A stretch of 60,539 nucleotides of DNA from Chara braunii (GCA_003427395.1 BFEA01000819.1:86905-147443), one strand, 5' to 3'. Shown: positions 1 through 10,954, counted from the stretch's first letter. Made by a program: numbers and translations. Notes: generated by a model not told the origin, from the letters alone.

Positions 1-340
1 GCCGCGGCGAGGACGACATCAATGAACAACGGAAAAAACAAAACAGCGACGTCACTGCCGATCACCTACGACAATTGAGCCGCTTCACTGCCGATCACCC
101 ACGACCTGGGGAAGCACACTACCGTCGACTACAACAACAAACACCTACAAACGAGCAGTCCTCCACTACAAACCCTGCGAGCTAACTGCGAGCATTCATG
201 AATGACGCAAGCGCTGCGACTCGACGACGGACGCACACGGCTTTTGTTTGTGTACGCGAGGCAGAGTCGCGCGACACGCACGATCAGATGTGTTTCATTC
301 GCTGCGCTAGGGCATTGCGAAGCGCGTGTGCGGCGTCCGT
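1..340. other. Left flank, no gene seen
   Basis: GC-rich sequence between the window edge and the end of the transposase frame. It would be the 3' side of the PIF/Harbinger element, but no terminal inverted repeat could be paired because the outer end may lie outside the window. Confidence 0.4.
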
Positions 341-1693
341 CTATGTCAGCTTCGTCACTGGCTGTAGTGGACGATGAATCCCCAGGTCCACTCGCCGCCC
401 CACCCCGTTCTCGTCGACCTCCCACAACAAGTTCTCGTCGAACTCGATTCCAGCATCGAGCAGGATGTTGTGGAGAATGCAGACGGCCGTGAACTTTTGC
501 GGTAGAGTGTCCAAGTTCGTCTTATGCGACCGCAGGAAGAGCCTCCACATCCCCTTCAACCTCCCGAACGCCCTCTCCACAGCACCTCTAGCGACCTTCT
601 GTTTGTTGTCGAACCTTTCCTCGTCCGGGTGCTGATTGATTCCTCCGTACGGCACCACTATGCATTCTAAAGGAGGATACCCGTTGTCGCCCAAGATGTA
701 TCCGTTCGTCCTCACCCCTCCCGGCAGCGTTACAGGCGACCCGCGAAAAAGCGTTCCCTCTTCTGCGCGCTTCGACAAACTTGACAGCTGGATCACCCGA
801 ATGTCGTGGCAGCTGCCCGGGTAGCCAACGAAGACGTCAAGCACACGCAGATCCAGGTCCACCACCACCTGCGCAATGACAAAGAAACGGTGCTTGCGGT
901 CGAAGTAGTTCTCGCTCGGAGCGTTCGCCGGTTTGTCCACGTAGATGTGTGTGCAGTCAACTGCGCCATGGCAGTTGGGAAAGCCCTTGTCCTGAAACGC
1001 CCGTAGCACCACGTGTTTACGCACCCCCGTCGGCCACGATATCTTGTCCCCGTAGACCCTCAACAACGCGGCTGTCACATCGCACACGGCTCAAACTCCG
1101 GATGCTCTACCAAGGCCGAACGATGATGTGCTGTTGTCATACGACTCTCCTGTTGCCCACCTATACAGCGCGTACGCGACGATCTGATCCGGCTGAAGCG
1201 GCTCCCTGTAAAACGTGACCTGATGTTGCAAATGAGGCGCACAGGCTTCGGTGATCTCCATGAACACTCTCCTCGACATGCGGAGCTTTTCCCGGAAGTA
1301 GTCATCCGTCGCGTCATCGCACACCCGCAAATCCTCCCAAGTCCCGCCAGTTCTCCGCCTCATCCACCAACGTGGCGTCGCCCTGGGAAGCACACCGGAG
1401 CTGATTGCAGCGCACAACTGAACCACGGCCTCCGAAGTCGTGATGCAGTCCGAGGCGTCCAACACCCTCTGCAGCAGAAGCCTGTGTCGCCGCCTGGAAA
1501 GCACTGCCTTCATGTGGCCCGCCGACCTCTCCGCTTCGTATCGACGGACTACGGCAACGGCAGCCGCCGCGACAGCTGTCCTCTCCGTCCTCGACAGCAC
1601 AGCACGGCCACCCTCATCGCATCCCTCCATTCGCGCACGTCCACGGGGAAGAGCAACGTCCACCGCCACCCACCTGCGCGAATCAACGTCCAC
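341..1693 (-). pseudogene. PIF/Harbinger (DDE_Tnp_4) transposase, one nonsense codon
   Basis: Read from 1693 down to 341 this is a single frame of about 450 codons broken only by a TGA at 1091-1093. The part before the stop (about 200 codons) matches the N-terminal region of PIF/Harbinger nucleases, with a stretch reading DDYFREKLRMSRRVFMEI. The part after it holds the catalytic core: the first Asp in GAVDCTHIYVDKP, a PGSCHDIRV motif, the second Asp in LGDNGYP, and the Glu in VERAFGRLKG. PIF/Harbinger transposases cut and paste DNA with a three-acid RNase H-like site, and a total of 400-450 residues is usual for the family. The stop probably replaced a Trp codon (TGG to TGA), so the protein is dead unless read through. 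The second, Myb-like Harbinger protein was not seen. The upstream start is uncertain because the first codon used here is simply the first Met. Confidence 0.85.
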
Positions 1694-2332
1694 GGCGACG
1701 ATCGAAGACGCCTACAACGAGGTGTGGAAGACAGGCGTGATGACAAAACTTACACCGCGATGGGAGCGTTTGTCCTCCGTCCCTGAACCACGGAAGCGCC
1801 GATTGCATGGACGTGGCGAGCGCAGGAGCTGACACGCCGCTTCGTTTTGCCTGCGACGAATACAGTACACATGGTGGCGGCGCGGTGCCGCTGAAGTACG
1901 AAACGCGACGTCAAGCCTGCGCGCTCGTCCCCCGGTCGACGTGTTCTTCCACCTGTGCGCCGCCACACCGTCGTTCCGCGCGGAGAAAATTCGAATTTCG
2001 AATTTCGAACGGGGCCGTTCCCGCGTTCGCAATTTCATTTTCCACGGCCCGTGAAGTCTTGCCGCCGTCCGACTGGTGGACCACCGCGCCTCGCACACGG
2101 ACATCCCGAATCGGAGGTCGGACAACACCCTCGCGGCCGTCTATAATGTCATGAAACTGATCGCGGGACGGCCCCGAGGACGCATCCTCGGGGCTACTCT
2201 CCGAGTACAGGTGGAACGACGCCTCCAAAAATAAAAAAAAACTCCGAGGATTCGTACTCGAAGCTCGAGGACGCTCCGAGGAGTGTCGAACGACGCCCTG
2301 GGTACGTCCGTCAGCGGCTGTCGATCATGCCC
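1694..2332. other. GC-rich flank of the Harbinger element, no gene
   Basis: Several overlapping open frames occur on both strands, but none shows a recognisable domain and all are explained by high GC content. The stretch contains a perfect short palindrome at 2171-2194 and a block rich in CCGAGGA motifs (2171-2282) that may be the terminal region of the transposon. Confidence 0.4.
2171..2194. repeat. Perfect 10-bp-stem hairpin
   Basis: GCCCCGAGGA, a four-base loop CGCA, then the exact reverse complement. Shorter copies of the CTCCGAGGA half occur just downstream (2250-2282). Its role is unknown; it could be a subterminal repeat of the adjoining Harbinger element. Confidence 0.6.
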
Positions 2333-2505
2333 GGGAGCCAAGTCTTTCTACAGTAGCAGCGTTGGGTTTCCTCAACTCCTGAATCTCAGCGTGTTTGTGG
2401 ACAAGTACAGAAATCACGTTGATTTTGCATCAACAGCACACCTCCACAAACACGTCCGGATACAGTCGTTGAGGAAACTCAGCGCTGCTGGTGGGACTTG
2501 ACCCC
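2333..2505. mobile_element. Foldback MITE, family A, copy 1
   Basis: About 170 bp with long inverted ends. The left arm contains AGCAGCGTTGGGTTTCCTCAA and the right arm TTGAGGAAACTCAGCGCTGCT. A second member of the family lies at 10634-10800. No coding capacity, so it would need a transposase in trans. Confidence 0.7.
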
Positions 2506-2786
2506 GTGGGCGCAAATCATCACCAACCCGATCAAGTGAACGAGGACTGTAAAGGCGTCCAGCAAAAAAACGGCGGAGCAAACCGACCGTTTAGGTCCAT
2601 GTAGGGCCGTTACCCAGTGAATTTATGAGATTTTTTTAATTCATTACAAGCCCGCCAGCCAGCCGTCCGCTGCGCCTGGTCATCGTGAACACGTTGTCAA
2701 GAAGGGAGCTAGTCTCGACTGCAATGGAAATAGTGTGGCGCCAAAAGGACACAGAGACTATGGCACCAAAAGGACGCGGAGACTAT
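2506..2786. other. Unannotated spacer with ~24-bp array units
   Basis: No gene. At 2737-2786 there are two units of the array described at 3376-3497, ending in GACTAT just before the MITE that starts at 2787. Confidence 0.5.
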
Positions 2787-3224
2787 GGGCCTCGTTCCAC
2801 TACCCTCGACTTGAAAAAAATCTCAAACGTAATTAAAAAATACTAGAGGTCGTCGTCGTTCCACTACACCCTACAGTTCCTGCTCGCAGAAGGAGCGGGA
2901 AAATGTGCGCCCCGGTTCGTCAGGGAATTTTCCTCCTTGTAAGTGATTGTGACTCGAATTTCAGTTCGCGGCCTGCACCGGACCGGGGGGCTGAATTGCC
3001 TGGCGGCGCATGTTGGCGCCGTTTCCAAGAAAATTGAAGTCACCTCCCAGAAAATTGGCTGAAGTTGCCTGGGCACCCTACGGCCGCCCTCGAGTTTCAG
3101 AGCGGGACTTTCTTGAGGCGGGAACCTTAATCACTTTTCAATAGTGATTAACACATCTCAAGGGCATAGTGGAACGGCGCCACCCTTGAGATTTTTTCAA
3201 GTCGAGGGTAGTGGAACGAGGCCC
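2787..3224. mobile_element. MITE family B, copy 1
   Basis: Terminal inverted repeats of about 40 bp: starts GGGCCTCGTTCCACTACCCT and ends in its complement AGGGTAGTGGAACGAGGCCC. It is flanked on both sides by TAT, a 3-bp target duplication. The GG(G)CC end and 3-bp duplication recall Tourist-like MITEs mobilised by PIF/Harbinger transposases; this is inference. One arm of an internal palindrome (AAGTCACCTCCCAGA near 3038) is lost here but complete in copies 2 and 3. Confidence 0.8.
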
Positions 3225-3253
3225 TATGGTGCCAAAAGGGAGGCCGAGACTTT

Positions 3254-3375
3254 GGGCCTCGCCACACCACTCTCGAAATGTGAAAAGGACAAAAATATGG
3301 CGGATGCATCTGGCCATGTTCTAGCGGGAAGTTCATTCCCATTTTGCACATTTCGAGAGTGGTGTGGCGATGCCC
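3254..3375. mobile_element. MITE family C, copy 1 (about 122 bp)
   Basis: Inverted ends of 28-29 bp: begins GGGCCTCGCCACACCACTCT and ends with its near-complement. The core reads GACAAAAATATGGCGGATGC and CATGTTCTAGCGGGAAGTTC. The same core recurs at 7641-7757 (opposite strand), 40909-41000 and 49059-49125, and inside both LTR copies at 17641-17720 and 25777-25860. Confidence 0.75.
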
Positions 3376-3497
3376 TATTTTACTGCGCCAAAACAAGCCG
3401 CCGGAGACTATTTATTTTACTGCGCACCAAAACCAGGCGGGCAGTATGACGCCAAAACCAGGCGGGGAGTATGGCGCCAAAACGAGGCGTAGGCTAT
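3376..3497. repeat. ~24-bp tandem array unit TATGGCGCCAAAAccAGGCGGgGAG
   Basis: Three to four imperfect units. Further units lie at 2737-2786, 3225-3253, 3966-3996, 6581-6657 and 7229-7260, that is, at the junctions between the mobile elements of this region. The array looks like a single tract into which family B and C MITEs and the 2.56-kb element have inserted, mostly at its TAT. Confidence 0.6.
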
Positions 3498-3965
3498 GGG
3501 CCTCGTTCCACTACCCTCAACTTGAAAAAAATCTCAAGGGCAGCCCTACGGGCGCCCTTGAAACAAAACGTAATTAAAAAATACTAGAGGTCATCGTCGT
3601 TACACTACACCCTGCAGTTCCCGCTCGCAGAAGGAGCGGAAAAATGTGCGCCCCGGTTCGTCAGGGAATTTTCCTCCTTGTAGGCGATTGTGACTCAAAT
3701 TTCAGTTCGCTGCCTGCACCCGACCGGAGGGCTGAATTGCTTGGTGGCGCCGTTTCCAAGAAAAATGAAGTCACCTCTGGGAGGTGACTTGAAAATTGGC
3801 CGAAGTTGCCTAGGCACCTTACGACCGCCCTCGAGTTTCAAAGCGGGACTTTCTTGAGGCGGGAACCTTAATCACTTTTCAATAGTGATTAGCACATCTC
3901 AACGGCGTAGTGGAACGGCGCCGCCCTTGAGATTTTTTCAAGTCGAGGGTAGTGGAACGAGGCCC
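3498..3965. mobile_element. MITE family B, copy 2
   Basis: Same terminal repeats as at 2787, again flanked by TAT on both sides. It contains the complete internal palindrome AAGTCACCT-CTGGG-AGGTGACTT at 3768-3790. About 468 bp, no coding capacity. Confidence 0.8.
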
Positions 3966-4767
3966 TATGGCTCCATATCAAGGCGGAGAGTGGCGATGCG
4001 ACGAACCATTTTCCGTACCACGCGACTTTCTGCGCGATGATGATGAGGGGTCCTGAGATGGGAAGGCTAGGCAAGTTACGGGAGGTGGGATCGGCGAGAA
4101 AATTGTGACGGTGTCCACGCTTCTTTCTTTTTCTTCGCTTCGCTCCTTCCCCTTCGGCGGTGGTGGGACAGGCCCGGGACAGACGGTTGAGTGTGCGCGC
4201 CCCGTTGGGCGTGATTAATGATGGTTGGCGATGGTTCATTCTTGCTCTGCTGGGAGTAAAAGGAAGGAACGGAGATTTTTGGCGCGATGATCGCAAGGGA
4301 GCTTTTCGGTGTCTTTTTAAATTTTCCTAAGAATGAGCCCTCGAGGGCTCTCAGAATTCTGATTTCTTTTTGCTATTCGTCTGTTTCGTCAGAATTTTTC
4401 TGTTGCAGTTTTGAGTTCAGATAGGAATTTAGGACTTTTTAAAATTCTTGCCGAAGCGGCGCCCCTTTCTTGCGTACGTTCTTCTGCGGCGGGAACGAAG
4501 TTCTGACGAAGAGGCGCCCTTAATCTTGCATACAACTGTAATCATTGGGCGGGCACCATTGTAACTGTATCTTCTTTCTTGTTCCCTCGTCTTCTTCCCA
4601 CCCTTTGTCCCTTCTTTTTGCTGCATCTGATTGGCCTGAGCGCTGCATGCGAGGAGAGTGGCTACGTCCCCCACGCCGCGATCTGGCCATGCAAAGCGTA
4701 GGCACTTCCTCTTTCTGCTCCTCTTTCCAATCCCTGCAATCTTGCATCTTCGTGCACGTATGCATGC

Positions 4768-4774
4768 TATAAAT
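4768..4774 (+). promoter_or_regulatory. TATA box of element D, copy 1
   Basis: TATAAAT in the context GCATGCTATAAATTTCG, which is identical in the second copy at 37967-37973. A splice-donor-like AG|GTGAGT follows about 95 bp downstream (4865), also conserved at 38056. Confidence 0.5.
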
Positions 4775-5849
4775 TTCGTCGGCGCATTAAATGATTCTCT
4801 TAAAATTTTTGGAAGCTCGAGGTTAGCGCGATCAGTGAGGGTCGGCTAATGAGCGAAGTAAGAGGTGAGTTGAGGAGGGAGTTGGGTGATCCGACGAGCT
4901 AGTGCCAAGTGCGCGGGGTTGACATGTAGGCCACAACGGACTGTGGCGCACGGGCGAACCTGACGGGCGCATGCGGGCTAAGCGGGGTGACAACTTCGCT
5001 CGTAGGTGAGAGACGACGGACTGTCTGCATCGAAGAGAGAAAGAGAGAGAAAACGGGGGGATGTGGAATTGCAATCTTCTTTGTCTTTTCTCAGTCCTTG
5101 TGTATAAAATTTTGGCTTTGGGCGAGACGCCCTTGTTTTGCATTTTGACATTTCTTTCGACTTTGTGTGATGTGTTCTCCCTCTTTCACTTTTTGCATTC
5201 GCTTGATGAGATGGGTCTGATGATCTTGTAATCCTGGGATAACCGATGTTTTGCATGTAACTCTGAATCATCCCGCGCTTGCAGAGCCGGCCTATTCTCA
5301 CTCAGATGATTGGTCGGTGAAAGGAATAGATATTGTTATGATGCTTTGATGTATGTCTGGGTACACAACTGCTTGCTGCTCGAACAAGAGTTGTCTGAAA
5401 GGTTGTTTCATGAGCCCCCTTCTACATAAGTGATTGGTTGATGGATCGATCCACAATGGACTAACCCTGCGAGCCCCCATGTAAGTACGATCTGACGAAT
5501 ACGGCTTACACGAGCACTCACGAGGCCGGCCCGCAACCACAAACGGACTTATCCCAACAGATCTCGACAGGGATGATGGAATCCCTATCTGCGATACGGA
5601 TCAGGGCAAACAGGGATTGCTGAGTGTATTTGCTTGATGGAATTAACTGCAAGAACTGAGCCGGTGCGGACTGCTCCTTGGCTGCTTGCACAGATCAGGA
5701 TCGGGTCTGGTGGCCCTCGCGCACACACGTGTTAGACAACGGTCGTCCGAGGACGCGCCATCTACACGTGCGCCCGCAAAAGCTAGCCACGACCCCGCCC
5801 CGTAGGAAGATGTGTATGCAGGAATTCAGTTGAACGAGATATGGTGATA

Positions 5850-6250
5850 GACTCTCCCTTCTCGATCACCGATCGTGAAAGCCTGAGGAACCCAGAATAC
5901 CGAGTATATTGGGAAAGGGAACAAATCCAACAGCAGCGAACCCGACAATAGTGCCACCTACGGAACTCGGGACATCTCGAGTACCCCTGCCGGATTGAAA
6001 ACGAGCGACTGTGCAAGGGCAATTTCCTGTTGGCAATCAACCGAGACTCGCGGATTCCCGATTATCCCAACAGCCGGAACCAGCAATACCTTATAACCTC
6101 AGGCTTCGTTGCCATTACCACTAACTTCGCTCCCTACTATACCATCTTCCCCTACCATCAGCTACTCGTGGTTCCCTGGGATTCTATAGCCCGGTTCTGG
6201 CCCCGTCCGTCGTGCTCCCGACGAGGGTCGCGCAACGAGCCTATCCCAGG
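5850..6250 (+). pseudogene. Broken copy of the element-D protein
   Basis: In the frame containing DRESLRNPEYRVYWEREQ (from about 5868) this copy aligns residue for residue with the intact protein at 38962-39444, for example PDYPNSRNQQYLITSGFVAI against PDYPKTYNTQYFISLGFVVI. It carries an in-frame TAG near 5948 and a small insertion around it, and diverges after the Ser-Ile-Ala-Arg-Phe-Trp-Pro-Arg motif. The frame stays open to 6548, but the extra 100 codons are not matched in the second copy. No known domain recognised. Confidence 0.6.
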
Positions 6251-6563
6251 ACTGAGCGACGAGAGTCTGACTCGTCTCCCTCAGACCCCGAGACGTGCAA
6301 CGGCCGACAGCGGTACGAGCACTCCCACAGAGACACCCGTAGCACCCCACCCCGACCCAGGCAGCACGATCGATCATCGCCTCAACTCTGAGCAGAAGAC
6401 ACTTGCACCCCTGCCCCTGAAACTTGCCACCGGAGATCTCAGTTCCTACCTGGGACTCCACCCCAAATTCCCAAAAATCCTTGGCACACCCCTTTTCGCA
6501 CTTCCAGCCCCCCATCCCACTCCAATCAGGAAGTCGCACCGGGCGTGAGGTTGGGGCGTCACA

Positions 6564-6657
6564 ACGATGGTTGTGGCGCTGTAACGAAACCGTGGCGCCA
6601 AAACCAGGTGGAGAGTTTGGCGCTTTGGCGCCAGAACTAAGGTCAGCGGACTGCATA
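6564..6657. repeat. 24-bp array remnant between element D and MITE
   Basis: Contains GTGGCGCCAAAACCAGGTGG and related units, ending in GCATA before the next MITE. This looks like the continuation of the array at 3376-3497 interrupted by element D. Confidence 0.5.
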
Positions 6658-7228
6658 GGGCCTCGTTCCACTACCCTCGACTTGAAAAAATCTCAAGGGT
6701 GGCACCGTTCCACTACGCCCTCGAGATGTCCTAATCACTATTGGAAAAAATCTCAAGGGTGGCACCGTTCCACTACCCTCGACTTGAAAAAATCTCGAGG
6801 GCGGCCGTAGGGTGCCCAGGCAACTTCAGCCAATTTTTAAGTCACCTCCCAGAGGTGACTTCAATTTTCTTGGAAACGGCGCCAACATGCGCCGCCAGGC
6901 AGTTCAGCCCCCCAGTCCGGTCCTTTTTTTTTTTTTTTTTGGCCAATCGCGGTTGTCCTGGTTCAGGCAGCGAACTGAAATTCGAGTCACGATCGCCTAC
7001 AAGGCGGACATTTTCGTGTCCCCTGGACCAAACAAGTAACCACCTTGTGAAAATTTCCTAACGAACCGGGGCGCACATTTTCCCGCTCCTTTTGCGAGCA
7101 AGAACTACAGGGTGTAGTGGAACGACGACGGCCTCTTAGTAGTATTTTTTAATTCTGTTTTGGCTCAAGGGCGCGCGTAGGGATGCCCTTGAGATTTTTT
7201 TCAAGTCGAGGGTAGTGGAACGAGGCCC
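6658..7228. mobile_element. MITE family B, copy 3
   Basis: Same terminal repeats as the copies at 2787 and 3498, flanked by ATA on both sides (3-bp duplication). It contains a repeated left-arm segment at about 6745-6800 and the palindrome AAGTCACCTCCCAGAGGTGACTT at 6838-6860. A T16 tract occurs at about 6925. Confidence 0.8.
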
Positions 7229-7338
7229 ATAATGTGGCGCCTACAGGAGGCGAAAAAGTGTCGCGCGCGCTCTCACTCATTTTTTGTCCTTGAAAAAACG
7301 GAGCCCACGCAAGACAAGCGCAGGTGCCGCTTAGCTAT

Positions 7339-7520
7339 GGGCCTCGCTCCACCACTCGGCAAATACGGAAACGACAAAATTACCGCAACTGTATTTTTCA
7401 ACGTTCACGGTGAATATTCGGTCGCCCTTTTGCACATTCGCGGCTCGAATGTATCTTTCCACGTTCCCGGTGAATATGCATTCGCCCCCTTTCGCATATT
7501 CGCTTACTCGTCTCCACCTG
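7339..7520. mobile_element. MITE family C-like fragment with internal duplication
   Basis: Starts GGGCCTCGCTCCACCACTCG after TAT, as other family C members do. Two tandem copies follow of a ~60-bp segment (GTATTTTTCAACGTTCACGG..., GTATCTTTCCACGTTCCCGG...). No clear right terminus. Confidence 0.45.
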
Positions 7521-7640
7521 AATAGAACGCACGGTCATTCTCGCTGCATCTGGACGAAAGGTGCTCCAAATACGGCTACAATAACCGTACGTTCTATTCG
7601 GGGGAGGACAGGTAGCAGTGTCGCGAGTCTCTCTGTATAT

Positions 7641-7757
7641 GGGCCTCACTGCACTGAAGATTAGTGCAAAACGAGAGTGAATCTTCCGCTAGAATATGGA
7701 AAGATACACGGCCATGATTTTTGTCTTTTGCGGATGTCGAGAGTAGTGCAGCGAGGC
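7641..7757 (-). mobile_element. MITE family C, copy 2
   Basis: Starts GGGCCTCACTGCACTGAAGA after TAT and ends GAGTAGTGCAGCGAGGCA. The reverse complement aligns with the core of the copy at 3254-3375. Confidence 0.7.
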
Positions 7758-7933
7758 AGTATGTCTCTCTCACACACATCACACACAGACTGGCTGAGGG
7801 CATTACTCAGGGCGTACTCAGACTGAAGTAGCACTATGTTGAATGTATCTGACCTCATTTACAGGTTGACCTGTATGCATCTGGCCACAATGCCGGCCAG
7901 AAATAAGTCATAAGAAGTGCAACAGATACATCC

Positions 7934-9040
7934 ATGTCCGACCATGAATGCAGGAAGATCTCTCGTGTTGTGAATATGATGGTGTGGGGGTTACCAAAGA
8001 GATCACATTTTAACCTGAAGTGTACGGACCTTCTGGTGAATTATTTGGATTGTATAAATAAGGATGTTAAGAAAGGGGAGGCGCTTCTGACTGTTGCCTT
8101 CGATGCAAAGGAAATGTTATGTAATCTCCCTCACAGTTCGATAATGAAGGCCTTGGATTGGGTGATGGACTTTTGGAAGACTAAAGAAGTCAAGGGTGTG
8201 CTTCTGAGGGAACGGGGCAAGCAGGCGAAATTGTGTAGAGGAAAAAAGGAGGAAGGATGGGAACCTGTTGACTTTGATATGAGAAAGGTTTTTATTCATT
8301 TCGATCTGATGCATAGTTACACTCGGGCTAGCGGTATGATCCTGCAGCAGGTAGAGGGGATCCCAATGGGCAAACCCTCGAGCCCGGCTATCGCTTGCCT
8401 ACTGTGCCCTTTCTCGGAATTCTCCTTTTTGTCCTCCCTGGGTACTGATCAACAGCTAATCCACAGCATTCGTCTCATTGACGATGTGTCGATTTTCGTG
8501 AAGTACCGGGTTGGAAACGCTATGTCGCTGAAAAAAGAAGCCAAGATCCTCGCTGATTTTGAGAACTGCTACGATGATAATTTATCCCTAGAATGTACAA
8601 ACCGATATGAGCAATGGGATTTCTTGGGTTGCACGGTCAAGGTTTTTGACTGGCCTGTGGGTGTCGGATGTGCAGCTGTCCATAAGAACCAGAGAAATGT
8701 GTTGGATAAGGGTCTTTGATTCCAAAGTCTGCAGGACAATTGCTCCTATGTCAGTAGGAGACAGAAAATGGCGTGGTTGGGTCATTCATACATCGCGCCA
8801 AAAGGTTCACTAGTATGTCGGCCGCTGAGGTTGCCTTCCTCTTCACTCTCAAGGTAGAGTTGAGACTGAGTGGTTTCCGAATGATATTTTTTATGATTCT
8901 TTGAGGGGATTCTCCTTGAAATTCGGGGGAATTTGGGATGATTGGGTAGAATGTTTAACAGGGTGGGATAAATTTAGTCCCGAGCACGTACAAAGGAGGA
9001 TGATTGGGAGTAATTGGGCTAAGAGCGGCCCGTTCAGGTA
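7934..9040 (+). pseudogene. Reverse transcriptase, probably Penelope-like, decayed
   Basis: The main frame (7934-8719, 261 codons) carries reverse-transcriptase motifs: A in VAFDAKEMLCNLPH (Asp about residue 57), B in EGIPMGKPSSPAIA (about 141-154) and C in RLIDDVSIF (Asp-Asp at about 183-184), followed by QWDFLGCTV. The GIPMGxPxSPxxA form of motif B and the spacing resemble Penelope-like elements and telomerase rather than LINE or LTR enzymes. A TGA at 8717-8719 ends the frame. The same frame then continues with QDNCSYVSRRQKMAW, and similarity resumes after frameshifts to about 9040 (GGIWDDWVECL). No GIY-YIG endonuclease domain was seen, so it is either an endonuclease-lacking type, a permuted type, or simply truncated. 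Alternative: another GIPMG-type reverse transcriptase lineage. Confidence 0.65.
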
Positions 9041-9660
9041 GAGGGCACATTCTTCGATGAGGTTTGTCCTATAGAAGTCTCAGGAGGGACTCGAGGTGGA
9101 TACTTTCTTCAGGACTCTTCTTGGTTTTGTCGTATAGAAGTCTCAAAAGGGATTCGATGTGGGTACTTCTTCTAGACTCTTCTTGTTTTTGGTTTTTCCG
9201 AACATTTGGCTTTTTCTGACCCAGCGGCTCTGGACCTCCATCCGGGTTTTTGGTCCCTCTTTTCTCGAATCTCTATGAATCTGATTCTGTAGGAACTAGT
9301 GAGTTATGACCCGGTGTTTTCGGGCCTCGATCAGGTGGCTAGGTGTTTCTCCTTGGCGTCTTAGTGAAGTGCCTTCTTTTCGGTCCTCCCTTTCGTTGAT
9401 GACGGCGTCCTTCTGACTGACCGAATGTCTGTCTGGTTCTTGTTAAATAGGTAGAGCATTACGTCAACAAACACTCTATTTCGTGATGCCATACCCCTGA
9501 CGATTTCGGAACCGGCTCCGGATGAAACATGTAGGGTCGCTGCCGGTTGCTCACCACGATTATCACGATATAGGCATGAAGCCTACGTTCGGGTTGAGCT
9601 AGATGGGTTGAGACTTCTATGTTTTTTCTTTAAGGACCTATCATGTCTCGTTCGGGAGAC
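9041..9660. other. 3' flank of the reverse transcriptase, no gene
   Basis: Contains a direct duplication of about 65 bp (9066-9126 and 9132-9190, sharing TATAGAAGTCTCA and GGACTCTTCTTG-like text), then unique sequence. It could be the 3' non-coding part of the retroelement. Confidence 0.35.
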
Positions 9661-10633
9661 TATGATGTGTCATTTTTTTCTCTTTCTCTTTTTCTCTCTC
9701 CTCCTTCCTCTCTGTCTCTCTCTTCTCCCTCTTCTCTCTTTTTTTCTCTCTCCCACCTCGCTTTCTGTATCTCGATCCTATCGGTAGCGTTTGTTGCGTC
9801 ATGATTGAATGTTGTTTAGGCATGTTGGCCGTTACTGATACTTTTTTACTTATGGCATGAAGAGAGTTTCCTCATCATGAATGCAGACGTGTCTACGCCC
9901 TGATGATTTTTTATTTTTTTATTTTTTTTTTAGAGTGACATTAGCATTATATTCCAAAAGAGATATTGTCACAAGGCCGGGATCCTCACAATTCAACCTG
10001 GGGTTATCCCGGCAGCATCAGCCGGTTTGGCTTCTGAGATTACCCAGTTCCCACTAAATGCCCAGTTGATTATTATCATTTACTAGTAATCATCTACTAG
10101 TAATACTATTACTTTACCACTCCTAGCAATCACCTTCTGCTTACCTCAAGAAATCCCGCCCCATTAACTGAACTGCTATTCCTACCTCCCACTATCCCCC
10201 CCCCACTAAACCTTCCTACTAAACCCCCTGGCTCCGAGTAGGAGGAGGCCAAAGGAGTGTGGAAAATTTCAGACCTGCCCAATCCTAGCATTCTACAAAA
10301 AAGCTCGTTTTTACCTCACTCAACCCCTAATTCTGGCTCCCTCACCCTTTACCCGTATTCTATTACTCACCTCGCTACCACACTCTGCAACTATTCTAAG
10401 TTGGAACTACCCATCCTAACTCCACCGAACCACACACATGGTCGATTGACCCCTCGAGTCTAACACGACCCAGTTTTTACTCTGTCTCCTCTTTGTTTCC
10501 TTTTTTGGAAAGCATCGTTCCTCCTGCGGGCCTAATAAGGACCAAGGAGCCAAGTCCTACGCCCTGATGATTGAAATCAACGAAATTCCATAACGACAAC
10601 TCAATTCAAGAACACAAGATCTTCACACTGTCC
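9661..10633. other. CT-rich and unique spacer, no gene
   Basis: A CT-rich tract at 9671-9760, an AT tract at about 9908-9935, then low-GC unique sequence. Two copies of TACGCCCTGATGATT occur (9893 and 10558). No coding signal. Confidence 0.4.
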
Positions 10634-10800
10634 GGGGGTCAAGTCCCACTAGCAGCGTTGAGCTACCTCAACGCCTGAATGTGGACGTGTTTGTGGAGAC
10701 GTGCAGTTCAGGAAACTCAACACTATTTCTGCACATCTCTGCAAAAGCAGCGATTCAGTCGTCGAGGTAGCTCAACGCTGCTAGTGGGGACTTGGCCCCT
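10634..10800. mobile_element. Foldback MITE, family A, copy 2
   Basis: About 167 bp with inverted arms: left AGCAGCGTTGAGCTACCTCA, right TGAGGTAGCTCAACGCTGCT-like. Collinear with the element at 2333-2505. Confidence 0.75.
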
Positions 10801-10923
10801 GACAAGAGGAGAAGGCAGATCAACGGGGAAAAAAAAATGATAAACGGAGTGTGCATTCCCCTCCAATCTAATTGTTGGAAAAATAAATCAAACTTGAAGG
10901 AGTGTACATGATATGAAGCCATC

Positions 10924-10954
<31 letters not shown>

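Larger units (their letters stand above)
3997..6563 (+). mobile_element. 2.56-kb LTR-like element D, copy 1
   Basis: Begins (T)GCGACGAACC and ends GGTTGGGGCGTCACA; GCGAT before it and ACGAT after it may be a decayed 5-bp target duplication. It is collinear over its whole length with 37229-39784. TG...CA ends and a TATA box near one third of its length fit a solo LTR of a Ty3-like retrotransposon, although imperfectly inverted ends (TGCGACGAACC against TGACGCCCCAACC) leave a DNA transposon possible. No primer-binding site follows the right end, so this is not part of a complete LTR element here. It carries a broken copy of the protein that is intact at 38962-39444. Confidence 0.65.

Noticed and set aside
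202-2154. Several plus-strand frames opposite or near the Harbinger transposase
   Set aside because: They lie across the catalytic motifs of the minus strand or in GC-rich flank, and none has a recognisable domain.
10555-10590. Hammerhead ribozyme-like core CTGATGA...CGAAA
   Set aside because: The core words are present, but the position-10.1/11.1 pair is mismatched and I could not find stems I and III or the cleavage triplet. The second TACGCCCTGATGATT at 9893 lacks GAAA.
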